From Siphonodentalium dalli (Eukaryota > Mollusca > Scaphopoda > Gadilida > Siphonodentaliidae), in NCBI GenBank assembly GCA_032622095.1, contig CP136064.1, positions 180,640,011 through 180,704,010 on the forward strand: a DNA stretch of 64,000 bases. The letters are read 5' to 3'. The translations under genes and the position numbers were made by a program. The notes under the pieces were generated by a model that was not told where the DNA came from, did no database searches, and saw only the letters and a list, made by a program, of their open reading frames with translations. How positions within the stretch are numbered: the stretch's first letter is position 1; every line of letters begins with the position of its first letter. This document shows, in pieces, positions 1 through 10,844 of the stretch.

Positions 1-1445
1 TTATCTGGGTAACACTTGGCTTGAATTACAAAATCGATATTTGGTAAAATTTCATAGCATATTTATGAATTTACATTTTGACGACATTTTGTAGGAATAA
101 GACCCAAACTATGACATATTATCATGTCCAAATGGTTAGGTGTTCACATGTATTTAAAATTAAGTTGCTATTAGCCACAGATTTCAAACAACCGTGAATG
201 TTTTAAGAGAAATGTGTGAAAATTCATCATTTTCCCGAACTTCGGTCGCCATTTTGGCGGCCATCTTGGTTAAATGTGGTCAATTTTTCTGTCAAAGTGA
301 AGCCTGTTATCATAGTATCACAATAGTAGAGAAATATTATATTTCCTACCATAAATTCACTACTAGCTATTAATCAAACTGATTCAGTGCCTACTCTGAA
401 ATGCTGGATGGCGGCCATCTTGATGACGTCATAAAACCACCCAGTCGCGACCCCCAGGTGTCTAACATTTGTTTTCTGGTGCCCCAGATATCAAGCAACA
501 TCATGAGCATAGTGGCTATATTTCTTCACAAAATGCACACGGGAGCCAAAAAATGGACATAAGAGCCTCTACTATTGTGACTTACATGCCACTCGCATAA
601 CAATGAATAGAAAAGAAAGTGAGAGCCTTTGAGTGCCTAAAAATAATACTGATATCAAACATATGTTAAGAGTGTAATTTAAAATTTTCGGCTCATTCGT
701 CTTCATCAAAAGTTCCCATTGATACTGACTCAGAAGAGATGATTGAATTATGGACAATAAAAAAGCTGCATGTGGTCTAGTGTTATAATTCATAGGCTCG
801 GAAATATCAAAATATAGATACCATTTGTAAGCAAATATTTAAAAATAAAGTGATTGTGACAATTATTTAATTTATTGAAGTTTTCCATACTGTTAGTCTA
901 CCCTGTAGCACTATTAGGAACTCAAGTGTATTCGGCAGACAAATACTACTCTAATCAAAGAGCACAAGTGGACATTGTCATCTTACCAGTAAAGCTATGA
1001 ATGCTAGTTAAGTGTCAAAATTTTAGCTTTAAGTGCTAGGAGATCTGAGAAGAACAATTCGAAATCTTATGTATCAAGCAAATGGAGTGCATTTGTAATG
1101 AATAAATATTCAACACAATGGCAACATCATTACATTCACTGCTGCTCAACTGCTCCCATGAGATAACTTCTTAGCCGGTTTATGTGACATTTCTTAGCTG
1201 ATTTTTGTTGACAGTCATAGTCGATTTTTGAGAAAAATGGAGGGTGTTGTCCTAAAAACGGTAAGTTTTATCACAATATATCACAATTTGACCGGCTGCC
1301 GTTTGCAGTTATTAGCTATGGTTAACACTAAACGCTAATGTACTGAAATTGGTATGACAAATATATTTGTTTACACTAAAAGAAACATTGATCACCAAAA
1401 AGTCACACCATTTTGCGCAGTTGACTGACAAAATCGTTAATTTTT
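1..1445. other. AT-rich non-coding DNA
   Basis: No reading frame here looks like a gene. The stretch holds two copies of the motif GGCGGCCATCTTG near 260 and 411, common in dispersed invertebrate repeats. A segment at 1131-1195 recurs in inverted orientation at 5096-5159. Otherwise I see no organised structure. Confidence 0.6.
1131..1195 (+). repeat. Left arm of a distant inverted repeat
   Basis: About 64 bp here match the reverse complement of 5096-5159 with a few mismatches; the shared core reads CTGCTGCTCAACTGCTCC. The arms lie 3.9 kb apart and enclose the minisatellite array and the zinc-finger exon. They may be two copies of a dispersed repeat or ends of an old element; no target duplication was found. 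Confidence 0.6.
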
Positions 1446-1472
1446 AGTCGAGTTTTTTCCCAAAACTCGACT
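1446..1472. repeat. Hairpin at the head of a tandem array
   Basis: AGTCGAGTTTT pairs perfectly with AAAACTCGACT across a 5-base loop, an 11-bp stem. It sits just before a G-rich stretch (GGGACGGGGACGGGCGGG) and the tandem array starting near 1490. A similar order (hairpin, GC-rich CCGTCCG-like motif, array) recurs at 37.6 kb and 55.0 kb, so it is probably the terminal structure of one repeat family. Confidence 0.75.
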
Positions 1473-1489
1473 TCTAGTTTGATGAGGGA

Positions 1490-3050
1490 CGGGGACGGGC
1501 GGGTGGAAGGCCTGTTTTGCTTATAACTCAACCGTTTATTGACGGATTAAAAAAATTTGGTGTGTGAGTACATATCCATGCACGTAAGCTGCAGACAAAA
1601 AATCAGGTTCGTCCGCACATTTGTTACAGAGTTATGGCCCTTTGCCATTTTTCACTGATTTTAGGCTCGTTAGCGCAACAACTTCAACAAACGTTATCTG
1701 ATTCGATTGAAATTTGGGATATAGGTGTCTCCCAAGAATATCTCGGACGAGTTCGAAAACCGGCCTGGTCCGATAAAATTTGATAGAGTTATGGCCCTTA
1801 ATTAGTCATTTTTCACGAATTTTCAGCTCGTTAGCGCGATAACTTCAACAAACGTTATCCGATTTGATTGAAATTTGCTATATAGGTGTCTCCCAAGAAT
1901 ATCTCGGTCGAGTTCGAAAACCGGCCAGGTCCGATAAAATTTGATAGAGTTATGGCCCTTAATTAGTCATTTTTTCACAAATTTTCAGCTCGTTAGCGCG
2001 ATAATTTAACAAACATCATCCTATTTGATTGAAATTTTCATATATAGGTGTCTCCCAAGAATACCTCGGACGAGTTAGAAAACCGGCCCGTCCGATAAAA
2101 TTTGATAGAATTATGGTCCTTAAGTAGTCATTTTGTACGAATTTTGAGCTCGTTAGCGCGATAACTTCAACAAACGTCATCCGATTCAACTAAAATTTGG
2201 TATATAAGTGTCTTCCAATAATATCCTGGACGAGTTCGAAAACCAGCCTGGCCCAATAAAATTTGAAAGAGTTATGGCCCTTAATTAGTCATTTTTCGTG
2301 AATTTTTAGCTCGTTAGCGCGATAACTTCGATAACGATAACGAGTTAGAAAACCGGCCCGGTCCGATAAAATTTGATAGAGTTATGGTCCTTAACCTCTT
2401 CGCTGCTATGACGTCCGTAACTATTACGGACGTAAAAGTGCACGCCGTGTGCTATATGGTCCGTAGGTACTACGGACCTACTTCAGCACACTAGAAGTAG
2501 GCCATTAAACATAACTGGAATTCAGAGATTGGTGCATCGGAATAATTGTATCTCCAAGTTTCTAACATTGTATGTTCCACGATTGTGAACGATAATAGTC
2601 TTTCAACCGAGTCAATTTTATGGTTCTTGTGGTATTCCCGTTATAATTTTACATTGGAAAATGGCAATAACGTCAACAGCCCAGCACACGACGTCATAAC
2701 GTCATTTAGCAGCGAAGAGGTTAAGTAGTCATTTTGTACGAATTTTGAGCTCGTTAGCGCAATAACTTCAACAAACGTCATCAGATTCAACTAAAATTTG
2801 GTATATAAGTGTCTTCCAATAATATCCTGGACGAGTTCGAAAACCAGCCTGGCCCAATAAAATTTGAAAGAGTTATGGCCCTTAATTAGTCATTTTTCGT
2901 GAATTTTTAGCTCGATAGCGATAACGTCCTCCGATTTGTTTAAAATTTGGAATAGACGTACTCGCCAAGAATATTTCGGACGAGTTCGAAAACCAGCCTG
3001 GCCCTATAAAATTTGATAGAGTTATGGCCCTTAATTAGTCATTTTTCGAT
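1490..3050. repeat. Minisatellite array, unit about 161 bp
   Basis: The marker GCTCGTTAGCGC occurs at 1665, 1826, 1988, 2148 and 2309, giving spacings of 160-162 bp, and again near 2750 and 2910 beyond an inserted element. Each unit carries the phrases ATTTGATTGAAATTTG, TAGGTGTCTCCCAAG, GACGAGTTCGAAAACC and GAGTTATGGCCCTTAATTAG. Units are diverged by substitutions and one is shortened near 2330. The unit shares a core with the array at 37.8 kb. It has no coding content. Confidence 0.9.
2395..2720. mobile_element. TTAA-type non-autonomous DNA transposon (MITE)
   Basis: A 326-bp insertion lies between two TTAA copies at 2391-2394 and 2721-2724. Its ends are perfect 14-bp inverted repeats, CCTCTTCGCTGCTA, followed on both sides by TGACGT after a 2-bp offset. 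The surrounding minisatellite unit is continuous once the insertion and one TTAA are removed, matching the intact unit near 2113. TTAA duplication is typical of piggyBac (also Kolobok) transposons. No transposase is encoded. An internal palindrome around 2412-2431 (CGTCCGTAA / TTACGGACG) is also visible. Confidence 0.9.
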
Positions 3051-3463
3051 TTTACCTATTAATTAGTCTACCGATACTGATGCACACCAATTGGCGGTAG
3101 CCACCGGCGGTAAGCCACCGAAAACGAGACACAGCATCTCTGATGCCACCTCTTGTTCTAAGATAAAATAGTTTCGCGACCACACCAGGTGAAATAATAC
3201 TACACAAGAACGTCAAGTAATGATTTATGGGTGTTATGTTATCAGATGTTACAAGGATATATGATATATAGCCAATTTTCGGGCTAACACGTGGGTTTCA
3301 CTTCTTAGTATCCATGGTTCGTTCCACATCTTAGTTCTGGAAATCAGGTACGGTCCGCGTCTTAGTGATTGCAGAGGTTACGCGTCTTAGTCGACCGAAT
3401 CATTTCATTGTAGGCACATTTCGTCATAAAACGACATAATAAAGACTATGCATTTTATTTCAG

Positions 3464-3982
3464 AGATATCGGTGCTATCACTGCAAGGAGAAGCAAGAGA
3501 CGGCCCAGACAGCATTCATTCATACGATAGAAAGGCATCCAAGCAGCGAAGTCGTTATCCTCGTTCGAGAAGATGAAAAACGAGGTTCACATGACACGGG
3601 GGAGGCTTTCTTCAGGACTGTTCGGTTTAGAGTACCGGCAAGTGATTTCGCGGGGAATCTAGCTGATTTTGTGCTGAAAGAAGACAGTCTTACAATAGAG
3701 CGTATATCAAACATGATAGCTTCTCCCGATCAAGATACAAACAGTCCGCTTTCTAAGGTTGTTCGCGGTAATACGCCAATGAAAGATGTTCACGTCAAAA
3801 AACGGTTATTTCCCAATCTAAACATTGATGAGCATATGGACACAGACGTACAAGATTCGGCAACCCAAACACAACAGACTATTGACGAAATGCATGCGCT
3901 CATCCCAGTAGTAGCCCATGAACTTCCGAGTGCTGGCGTACTCCATGACTGGGTCACATTTTTGCGACAAATAACGAGTTGA
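3464..3982 (+). CDS. Candidate terminal exon with a C2H2-like zinc finger
   Basis: An open frame starts directly after an acceptor-like ATTTTATTTCAG at 3452-3463 and runs to a TGA at 3980-3982, about 172 codons. Two stops in the same frame lie just upstream (3437-3442), so the coding part probably begins at the splice site. The first residues contain Cys-x2-Cys-x12-His-x4-His (CYHC, then HTIERH), a C2H2-type zinc-binding spacing. The rest is acidic and polar without a recognised domain. Codon usage looks more protein-like than elsewhere in the window. It could be the last exon of a host gene or of a domesticated or decayed transposon gene; no upstream exon was identified. The first methionine in frame is at 3671, which would omit the finger. 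Confidence 0.45.
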   Translation, partial: RYRCYHCKEKQETAQTAFIHTIERHPSSEVVILVREDEKRGSHDTGEAFFRTVRFRVPASDFAGNLADFVLKEDSLTIERISNMIASPDQDTNSPLSKVVRGNTPMKDVHVKKRLFPNLNIDEHMDTDVQDSATQTQQTIDEMHALIPVVAHELPSAGVLHDWVTFLRQITS

Positions 3983-5095
3983 CGGTTTCCAACAGACAAT
4001 ATCGCTTTTCATCTGTTCAAAATGAGAACAAGTACAAATGTAGATGATTAAATTCACAGATCCACTGTGTAAATACATGAGATATATCGTGCATAATTAT
4101 TTCGATCAAAATGGATGATGCAAAATTAAGATGATAATCATGTACATGTATAAAATATACGCTCATTACGACGAATGTGATATTATGATAAAAACATGAA
4201 ATTGCCAAACTTTAAAACTACTACACACATAATTTATTTGGCATCATAACAACTACCACATGTGCCTTCTACAACTCACGTAAATGACATTTGAAGATAC
4301 ATGTTGTGATGGTTATGTATGTTAACCGGCATAACGTAGTTGCTGTCCGTTGCCGGATCCGGCTTTTATATAAATATGCATGAATCTATAGATAAACGAC
4401 ACGATGCAAGATACGATTTCACTACATTATACGTCCATTATAAGCCAATTATATTAAAAAATTTGCAAGTGTCCTCATTACCGGTTAATATGCATAACCA
4501 TCACATATGTAATCGCAATTTAATTGACAACTAGACTGGGAATATCGGCTCATATATGTATCAAATGTTACGTGGGATATTGCTGAAGATCCTAGTAGTC
4601 GTAGGAAATCATACAAAGTAACTAGCGCCTTAATGTGACACGAATTGGGCTGTAGAATAGCAATAGATAGTTTGTGAATCAGCTGAGAAATGGAACCGAT
4701 AAGAAGTGATCAGAAACCGATGGTCGGCTAAGAAATGGAACATTTTGGAGTGAATTTACAGGCCATTTTATGAGAGAATGCTGTTTGTGTGTATGTACAA
4801 TTAGGGCTACCTGAGGAAGATTTTCCGACAGTTTCAATTTATTATACTGAATGGTTCGGAAGCAAAATGACTTGATAGTTCCCCATTGGATTAACATGGA
4901 AATACAGTTAAATGTCAGAAATAACGTATACAGGTAACCATAAACCATCTATCCACATGGAAATTTCATTACGGGGTTTCCAACGATTGGTTGAATGGTC
5001 GGGAACTCACCTTTTCGCCATTATTATCACTTTGCCGATCTTTTCAACTTCTAAAAAACAATAAAAAATCGGTATCGCTGCGGAACCTAATCGAA
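3983..5095. other. Non-coding AT-rich DNA
   Basis: Only short chance frames were seen. No polyadenylation signal was recognised close after the exon ending at 3982. No repeat structure stands out before the inverted-repeat arm at 5096-5159. Confidence 0.5.
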
Positions 5096-5159
5096 ACGAA
5101 ATGGCACATAAAACTGCTAAGAAGTGATCTCATAGGAGCAGTTGAGCAGCAGTGACATT
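5096..5159 (-). repeat. Right arm of a distant inverted repeat
   Basis: Reverse complement of 1131-1195 with a few mismatches; see that entry. No target duplication was found outside the arms. Confidence 0.6.
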
Positions 5160-5710
5160 GATCAACGGGTCGGATGTGGTACGAGCATAGTAGAAATGCC
5201 AAGAAACTTATTAAAGTGAGATAAACTTATGATATTAGGCTTCTTTGTTAAATTGCTTGGAATATATGATTCACTAGGTCTATATAATGCATTAATTTTG
5301 AAAATAGTTATCGACATTACTATTGTTGCCAAAATACTTTTATGCCAGAAAGTTAACATATATGAGATGAATGCAAACAAAGTTGCTGCCAGAGAATAAA
5401 TATTTGCATCTTCTGAAAATGGATTATGGTTTATTAGAAGTTCATGGAATATAAAGAAAAGCCGACTGGTGACTCACTAAAACACCTTGTTGACTACATA
5501 TTATAAGTAAAGGCGTGTGAAATAAATAAATACACCATTCACAACTTGTTCAATTTCCTGACTCAGATGCACATTTCACTATGTATATATGTGATCAAGG
5601 AGCTAGCTGATATGATTAACTGAGATAATGAGGTATCCAGTGTGATACTAAACTGGGTAACAATGGAATTTATTATTATGTATGGTAAATATTCAATTGA
5701 GACTACATGG

Positions 5711-6040
5711 CATGCATTGCTTTTCCAATGAAACAAATATTGTCATAAGTAAATCTAAGTATTTTCAACCTAAATATTTTCTCACATTCTATCTATAGGC
5801 TATTTTCCTAGCTTCAAAGTCTACCTTGATAGATCTTACTAAATAAAAATACCACTCCGCATTGCTTTTCCAATGGAAAAAAACATTGTCATTCGTCAAA
5901 GTATTTTCAACCCAAATATTTTCAAACGTGTTAAATCTTGTAGTATCTACAAATCAAGCAAACGAAACGAAGACGGAATAATAGGCAACTTTCTTAGCTT
6001 CAAAGTCTGCTTTGACAGAACTTACTAAATAACAATATCA
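5711..6040. repeat. Imperfect tandem duplication, unit about 150-180 bp
   Basis: A segment beginning GCATTGCTTTTCCAATG at about 5713 and ending with TTACTAAATAA near 5845 is repeated from about 5861 to 6035. Shared phrases are GTATTTTCAACC, AAATATTTTC and TAGCTTCAAAGTCT. The second copy carries an extra internal segment. There is no coding content. Confidence 0.75.
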
Positions 6041-6294
6041 ATCAGCCTGATCCGAGTGAAGGCCATTATACATGTCGCAATACTTAAACTTGGTATGGGG
6101 ACGGCATGTATGTTTTCTCCCGGAGATCAATCTCCTTCGCAATCTCCACGTAGCCCACCGCAAAGCCTTCAATTTCACTAAGTTCAGGCTGATGCCAACT
6201 ATGGTTATTCACATACTTAACATCTCGTTCAAGATACTTCTGTGAAGTTCATAGTTCTTTCTGGATAACATCAGAAAAAGGACGAAGCTTTTTG

Positions 6295-6664
6295 TTAAAA
6301 TTGGTAATATGTCTCCATTATGGCAGGTGGAACAAATATCACAGCTACCCCAAGGTCCGACAAACACTGAGTTTCATCAGAGATATGTCCGCATCTGACA
6401 ACTCTCTTATTATGAGTTGTGTCATATGACAGTCTTCCTTTGTTTATCTGTGAAATTGCATATCCATGCTCAGAATAGGACACACACCCACTTCCCCATC
6501 TCTCGCAAACTTATGATTTCCTCAAGAATGTTAGCATAAAGCTCCTCAATTGTTGCACCGATGAGAACTTTAATATGTACTCTGGCCTTCCCAAATGGCT
6601 TGAAATGGTTCAAATTATTGCGTATTTTCACGCCCTCTGCTTTGGGTCGCAAAGAAAATATCAT
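6295..6664 (-). other. Unrecognised overlapping open frames
   Basis: Two minus-strand frames, 6664-6470 and 6483-6295, overlap by 14 bases and could be one coding remnant broken by a frameshift (about 64 plus 62 residues). The composition is plausible for protein and they lie just downstream, in reading direction, of the helicase remnant at 6950-7424, so they may belong to the same decayed element. No domain was recognised. Confidence 0.2.
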
Positions 6665-6696
6665 TCGCTGTCTGAAAATAATGTAAGCAGTGGATA

Positions 6697-6945
6697 TAAG
6701 AATATAGCCGTTGTGACTGACATGTCACTCCCAGTAATAAGAATATAACGGTTGTGACTGACATGTCACTCCCAGTAATCAGATCGGACCAGCACTTATT
6801 GGTTGTGACTGGCATGTCACTCCCAGTAATGTTGAGACTGACATGTCACTCCCTATAATCAGATGAGACCAAAATATGTTGATCGTGACTGGCATGTCAC
6901 TCCCAGTAATGATGTCACTGACATCTCACTCCCATTAGTGCTGTC
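6697..6945. repeat. Minisatellite of GTGACTGACATGTCACTCCC units
   Basis: Five or more copies of a short unit built on GACTGACATGTCACTCCC are spaced irregularly by about 30-65 bp. Longer units add AGTAATCAGATCGGACC. The core GTGACTGACATGTCAC is itself nearly palindromic (TGACATGTCA). The array abuts the 3' end of the helicase remnant. Confidence 0.85.
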
Positions 6946-6949
6946 TTTC

Positions 6950-7424
6950 ATCGGGTATAGTTGGAATGAGTTTGGGATCTCGGCGCTGAACCCAGGACCA
7001 GTGTACAGTGGAAATTCAGCCATTACAACACAAGGAAGACTTTGTGCTGGTAGTTTGCCTGTTATGTAAAATTATGTCTGACTACCACTTGAACCGTCGA
7101 ATAATCCAAATTCGACTTTTAGGTTTACTGTAAGCACGACTTTGTCACCTCGGCACAGGAATATTTGGGGCAGCAAACTACCTGCTTTATCACCAGGGAT
7201 CGACTTACGTTCCCCTGGAAATATTGTTCATTCTGGCTACTGGTGCCTCATTGTTTGCTTCCAGCAATTTGTCCTGGTTATGAGTCAATTCCTCCTGATC
7301 TGATGGCTTGGAAATACATAAAGACCCTTTTTGTCCATTCTCTGGAATATGACTTGTCCACGAGATCGACGTAGATCAGCCGATTGAAATTGTTCAAACC
7401 ACTTCGCCTGATGCCATTGATGAC
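6950..7424 (-). pseudogene. PIF1-like helicase, C-terminal remnant
   Basis: Translation of the minus strand gives pieces of the C-terminal half of a PIF1-type superfamily 1 DNA helicase. A segment reading IFLCRGDKVVLTVNL, near 7070-7175, matches the family's 'G-arg/asp-V-hydrophobic-L-T-x-N' motif. A later one contains SLPCVVMAEF and YTGPGF, the usual 'LP-V-V-x-F ... Y-x-GP' block. Stops and frameshifts break it. The sequence 7160-7424 is nearly identical to 18519-18788. The gene continues upstream at 14093, beyond an inserted LINE: the two parts meet at the 12-bp duplication 7425-7436 / 14081-14092. PIF1-like helicases of this sort are common in invertebrate mobile elements; host origin is unlikely but not excluded. 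Confidence 0.75.
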
Positions 7425-7436
7425 GTTCTCAAATAT
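7425..7436. repeat. 12-bp target-site duplication, left copy
   Basis: GTTCTCAAATAT here is repeated exactly at 14081-14092. The uninterrupted sibling sequence at about 18785-18796 has a single copy with one change (GTTCTCAAAGAT), showing that this is a true target duplication. Confidence 0.9.
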
Positions 7437-8080
7437 ATATATATTTTTTTTATAAATTTTTATTTGAAAAAAGACAAATACATTGTGATAATACATGAAT
7501 TATATTACAGTTAATGGTTGGTAATTAAACAGTTTTTGTCTCTTTCGTTATATTTTTTTTGGAGACTGTAGAAAGGTAGAAGAGAAAAAAAGAGTGTGGA
7601 GTGAATGGTTTTATGAATGTTGTGTTATTTAGTTATATTAAATTTCCATTAGTTATAATAATAAATATAATGAAAATGAAATATTGGGTATATGTATTAT
7701 TTATAATTTTTTCTGAGTCCCTCATGTTATTAGGTATATATATGTTAATTACATAATGCAAAATATTAACATTGAGGGATTATTAATTAGTGTTAGCATC
7801 GAGCTAAAAGTCTTAAAATCTGGTATATTAACGTAACGTGATTATGTACGGCATGGATAGGTGGTATGCAATTAATTTTACTCACTATATGATTCAAATA
7901 AGTAAGCATACTGTTAGGTAAGTCACACAACACGGCACATGTCTGGTCAACATTCGTGTTTAAACACAGTTTTTACAATACTAAATAATATTTACGGAAT
8001 ACTTGTGTGCCAGGCATGTGCAATGTTATGTACTACATTTCCAGCATACATGTAAATATCTATAGTTATGTATGTGCTGT
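7437..8080 (-). other. LINE 3' untranslated region and A/T tail
   Basis: About 640 bp between the last coding remnant of ORF2 and the target duplication. It is very AT-rich, with no frame of note. Its terminus, read on the minus strand, ends in AATTTATAAAAAAAATATAT, consistent with the poly(A)-like tail of an L1-type element. Confidence 0.7.
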
Positions 8081-9274
8081 TTAACTGTAATAGTGTAACA
8101 GACCTTTCCATTTATCCCACCGATATTCGAACTCAGTATATCTAGATTTGCTGTAAAAAATCCATCTTTCAGTTTTTGCGTACATTCGTATTTCTGCTTG
8201 GATATTTTGCAATTTTGGTAATTCAGATCTCATCTTTGATCGGTATATATTATACTTAATTATGACCAAGATCGTTTGGAGGAGTGGATCAATTTTCTCA
8301 GTATCAGCTTTGCCAAATCAAATAGTGTTTGAATTAATTTCTAATTTATTTGAAGTCGTGTTAAATATCCATACACGAATCTCGTTCCACAGCGAAGCAA
8401 TAATGTGACATTGAAACATAAGATGGCTAATGGTCTCTTTTTCAATTTTACAAAAAGAACATGTATCATTTTCAGATCGACCCATTTTCTTTAGTACATT
8501 GTTAGTCCCTAATATTCTATTGTTTATCCGATATTGAAACCATACATATTTCATGTCACAAAACTGAACAAAGGGAGTTTTAAAAACGTCTGACCACCAG
8601 TCTAATTCATGGTGCATATTTAGTTTCTTCTCTCATTTTAAGATGAGGTTCATATTCATTTTGGGGTCTTGAATGCAATTGTATATATATTTCGAATTCG
8701 ATTTGAGTAAGTGTTCGATCTGATACGGTAGTATTGGGTTGTTCAGTCGTTCGTTGTTACTTTGTTGATAGCTACTAGAGTTTTCCATTTTAGTTAGGTA
8801 TTTTGTTATTGAAGAGATTATACCGTTGTATGTCAAAAAATCTGTTTTAATGCCATATAACCGCTTTGCTTCGTCATAGGACATTAACTTGTTTTTATCA
8901 CACATAAGATCGTTCACAAAATATATGCCACGAAGGGCCAACGATCTGTCATTAATTGCGTGTTTGTTTATTTTGAAAATATCGTTATTTACAATCGTCG
9001 ATGAGAGCACATCACTGTGCGTTTTTGGAGCCATCTTTAAGTTTAATATTTTCCATGCATCTAGAACATCTATCCAGAATTGATTGATATATTTGCTTTT
9101 ATATCTATTAAGGGCCCATCCATTCGATAGATACCATTTGTCATTGTTTGTACACTCCATTTGATATCGGACGAGGTTTTGCCAAGAATCCGGTTGAGTT
9201 ATGTAGCGTTTCACCCATGATATTTTCATTGAATGCATAAATGTTTGGATATCAATCATTTTACAACCTCCCAT
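8081..9274 (-). pseudogene. LINE ORF2 C-terminal region with CCHC knuckle
   Basis: Three minus-strand frames (9274-8633, 8617-8318 and 8269-8081) are successive parts of the thumb/connector and C-terminal part of a non-LTR retrotransposon ORF2, separated by a stop or frameshifts. The middle one contains CSFCKIEKETISHLMFQC, a Cys-x2-Cys-x8-His-x4-Cys knuckle followed by a tryptophan, the zf-RVT pattern seen at the end of L1/Tx1-like ORF2 proteins, thought to help bind RNA. The first frame is rich in Trp, Asn and Lys as in this connector region. No activity is expected. Confidence 0.8.
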
Positions 9275-9791
9275 GGAATAGTCTTGTTGAAAATATTTCC
9301 TAGCAATTTTGTCAGGTTTTTTTATCCCATGTGAAATTATATATGTCTTTGTTTATGTCAGTTAAGAATGTTTTTGGTGGATTTGGAATTGTCATAAATA
9401 AAAACGAGAGTTTAGAAAGTACCAATGACTTGAATATTGTGACTCTCCCGATAACCGTCAGGTGTCTTTTAGACCACACAGAAAAAAAAATTCGTATCTG
9501 GTTGTACGCTGTGATGTAATTATTCGAAAATATATCATCGGCATCTAATTGGAAATTTACACCGAGAACTTTAAAACCATTTGATAGCCATCTTATTTTC
9601 CATCTGTCACATATAGAGTCAGTACAATCTCTTTTCTTACCAATCCATACCGCAACTGTTTTGTCGTAATTAATTTTTAAACCTGAAATAAGATAAAAGT
9701 CATGTAATAGCTCGAATGCATTGTCAAGGCTTTGGGGGTCACCATCAAGAAATAATGAGGTATCGTCAGCATATTGTGAAAGTTTAAATTC
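9275..9791 (-). pseudogene. LINE ORF2 segment carrying the YADD motif
   Basis: The reverse-transcriptase catalytic motif C, QYADDTSLF, is readable on the minus strand near 9750-9780, in the same frame as the RT piece ending at 9792 but separated from it by a single TAA stop at about 9792-9794. The following text (GLKINYDKT) is the conserved RT motif D region. Further frameshifts precede the next frame at 9274. The stop just before the catalytic site would remove it from any translated protein. Confidence 0.85.
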
Positions 9792-10812
9792 TTAATTCCA
9801 TATCTTAATACCCTTGATATTTTTCCGTTTCCGGAATCCTATACCTAATATTTCTACACACAATAAAAAAATGTAAGGCGAAATTGGATCACCTTGGCGA
9901 CAGCCCCTCGAGATTCTGAAGCTATGAGACACATGCCCGTTGATATTGACATTTGACGATATACCGTTATACAAGCAATTAATGATTTTAATAAAATTAT
10001 CCCCAAAGTTGAAGTATTTTAAGACTGACGACAAGAATGACAAGGAGACCGAATCAAAAGCTTTTTCGAAGTCAAGGAGTACAAGTAGTCCAGGAATATT
10101 AGCAGATTTTGTTGTGGACAGGATGTCTGATATTAATCGTATATTTTCGCCAATGAATCTACCTTTTAAAAACCCACTCTGTTCATGATGAATAAGATCT
10201 TGAATTACACTTTTCAATCTTTCAGAAAGTATACCGGATAAAATTTTGTATGACACATTAAGAAGTGAAATAGGTCGCCAGTTTTTTAGGAATTGTTTTG
10301 GTTTGTTTTCTTTTGGAGTAAGAATACCGTGTTTCTGTGTAACCGATAATTCACCTTTATCTAAGCCGTAGTTTAATGACCTAACTAGGAATTTACCAAT
10401 TTTATTCCAAAACATTTTTATAAAAATCACACGAGAAGCCACTGGAACCAGGGCTTTTGTTATTGCGCATATGTTTTAAATAAGTTAATGCCTCGTTTTC
10501 AGAAATACGTGATTCAAGGGTGTGAGAGATTTCTGGAGATAATTTATTTGGGAAATTATTTGTGTTATCATTTTGAACGCGAACAAATTGTTCAATGTCC
10601 GATACATTTGTGTTCTCGTGTCTATTTTCATATAATTTTTCGTAATATAGTTTGGCCTCTTCGAGAATATCATTTTGATCTGTAACCACTTTACCATCCT
10701 CTTTTTCAGCCCGAAGAAGTGCTTTATTCATATAATGTCTTTTTTCTAAGTTAAGAAAATATTTAGTTGGTTTTTCCCCATCGCTGACCCATCGAGCTCT
10801 TGAACGTATCAT
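9792..10812 (-). pseudogene. LINE ORF2 reverse transcriptase, fingers and palm
   Basis: Two overlapping minus-strand frames (10812-10402 and 10442-9792) together give the linker and first two thirds of a non-LTR reverse transcriptase, with a frameshift near 10420. Visible motifs in order: NKSPGSSGF, NWRPISLLNVSYKI, the first catalytic aspartate block LDFEKAFDSV, and RQGDPISPYIF. This is the standard L1/Tx1 order for RT blocks 0 to 4. The piece stops at a TAA immediately before the YADD block. The ORF made cDNA by target-primed reverse transcription in the living element. Confidence 0.9.
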
Positions 10813-10844
10813 TGCGCCTTCTAATTTCTTTTTTCTTATATCTT

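Noticed and set aside
1446-1477. Helitron 3' end (hairpin followed by CTAG)
   Set aside because: The CTAG begins only one base after the stem, too close for a standard Helitron end, and the repeat array extends on that side. A CTAA on the other side touches the stem. Left as an open question under the array finding, not annotated.
1490-3050. CRISPR-like array
   Set aside because: Units of about 161 bp repeat as a whole with no short repeat/unique spacer pattern, and the context is eukaryotic.
8889-9519. Plus-strand frames over the LINE
   Set aside because: They are antisense shadows of the ORF2 remnant, whose minus-strand motifs are clear.
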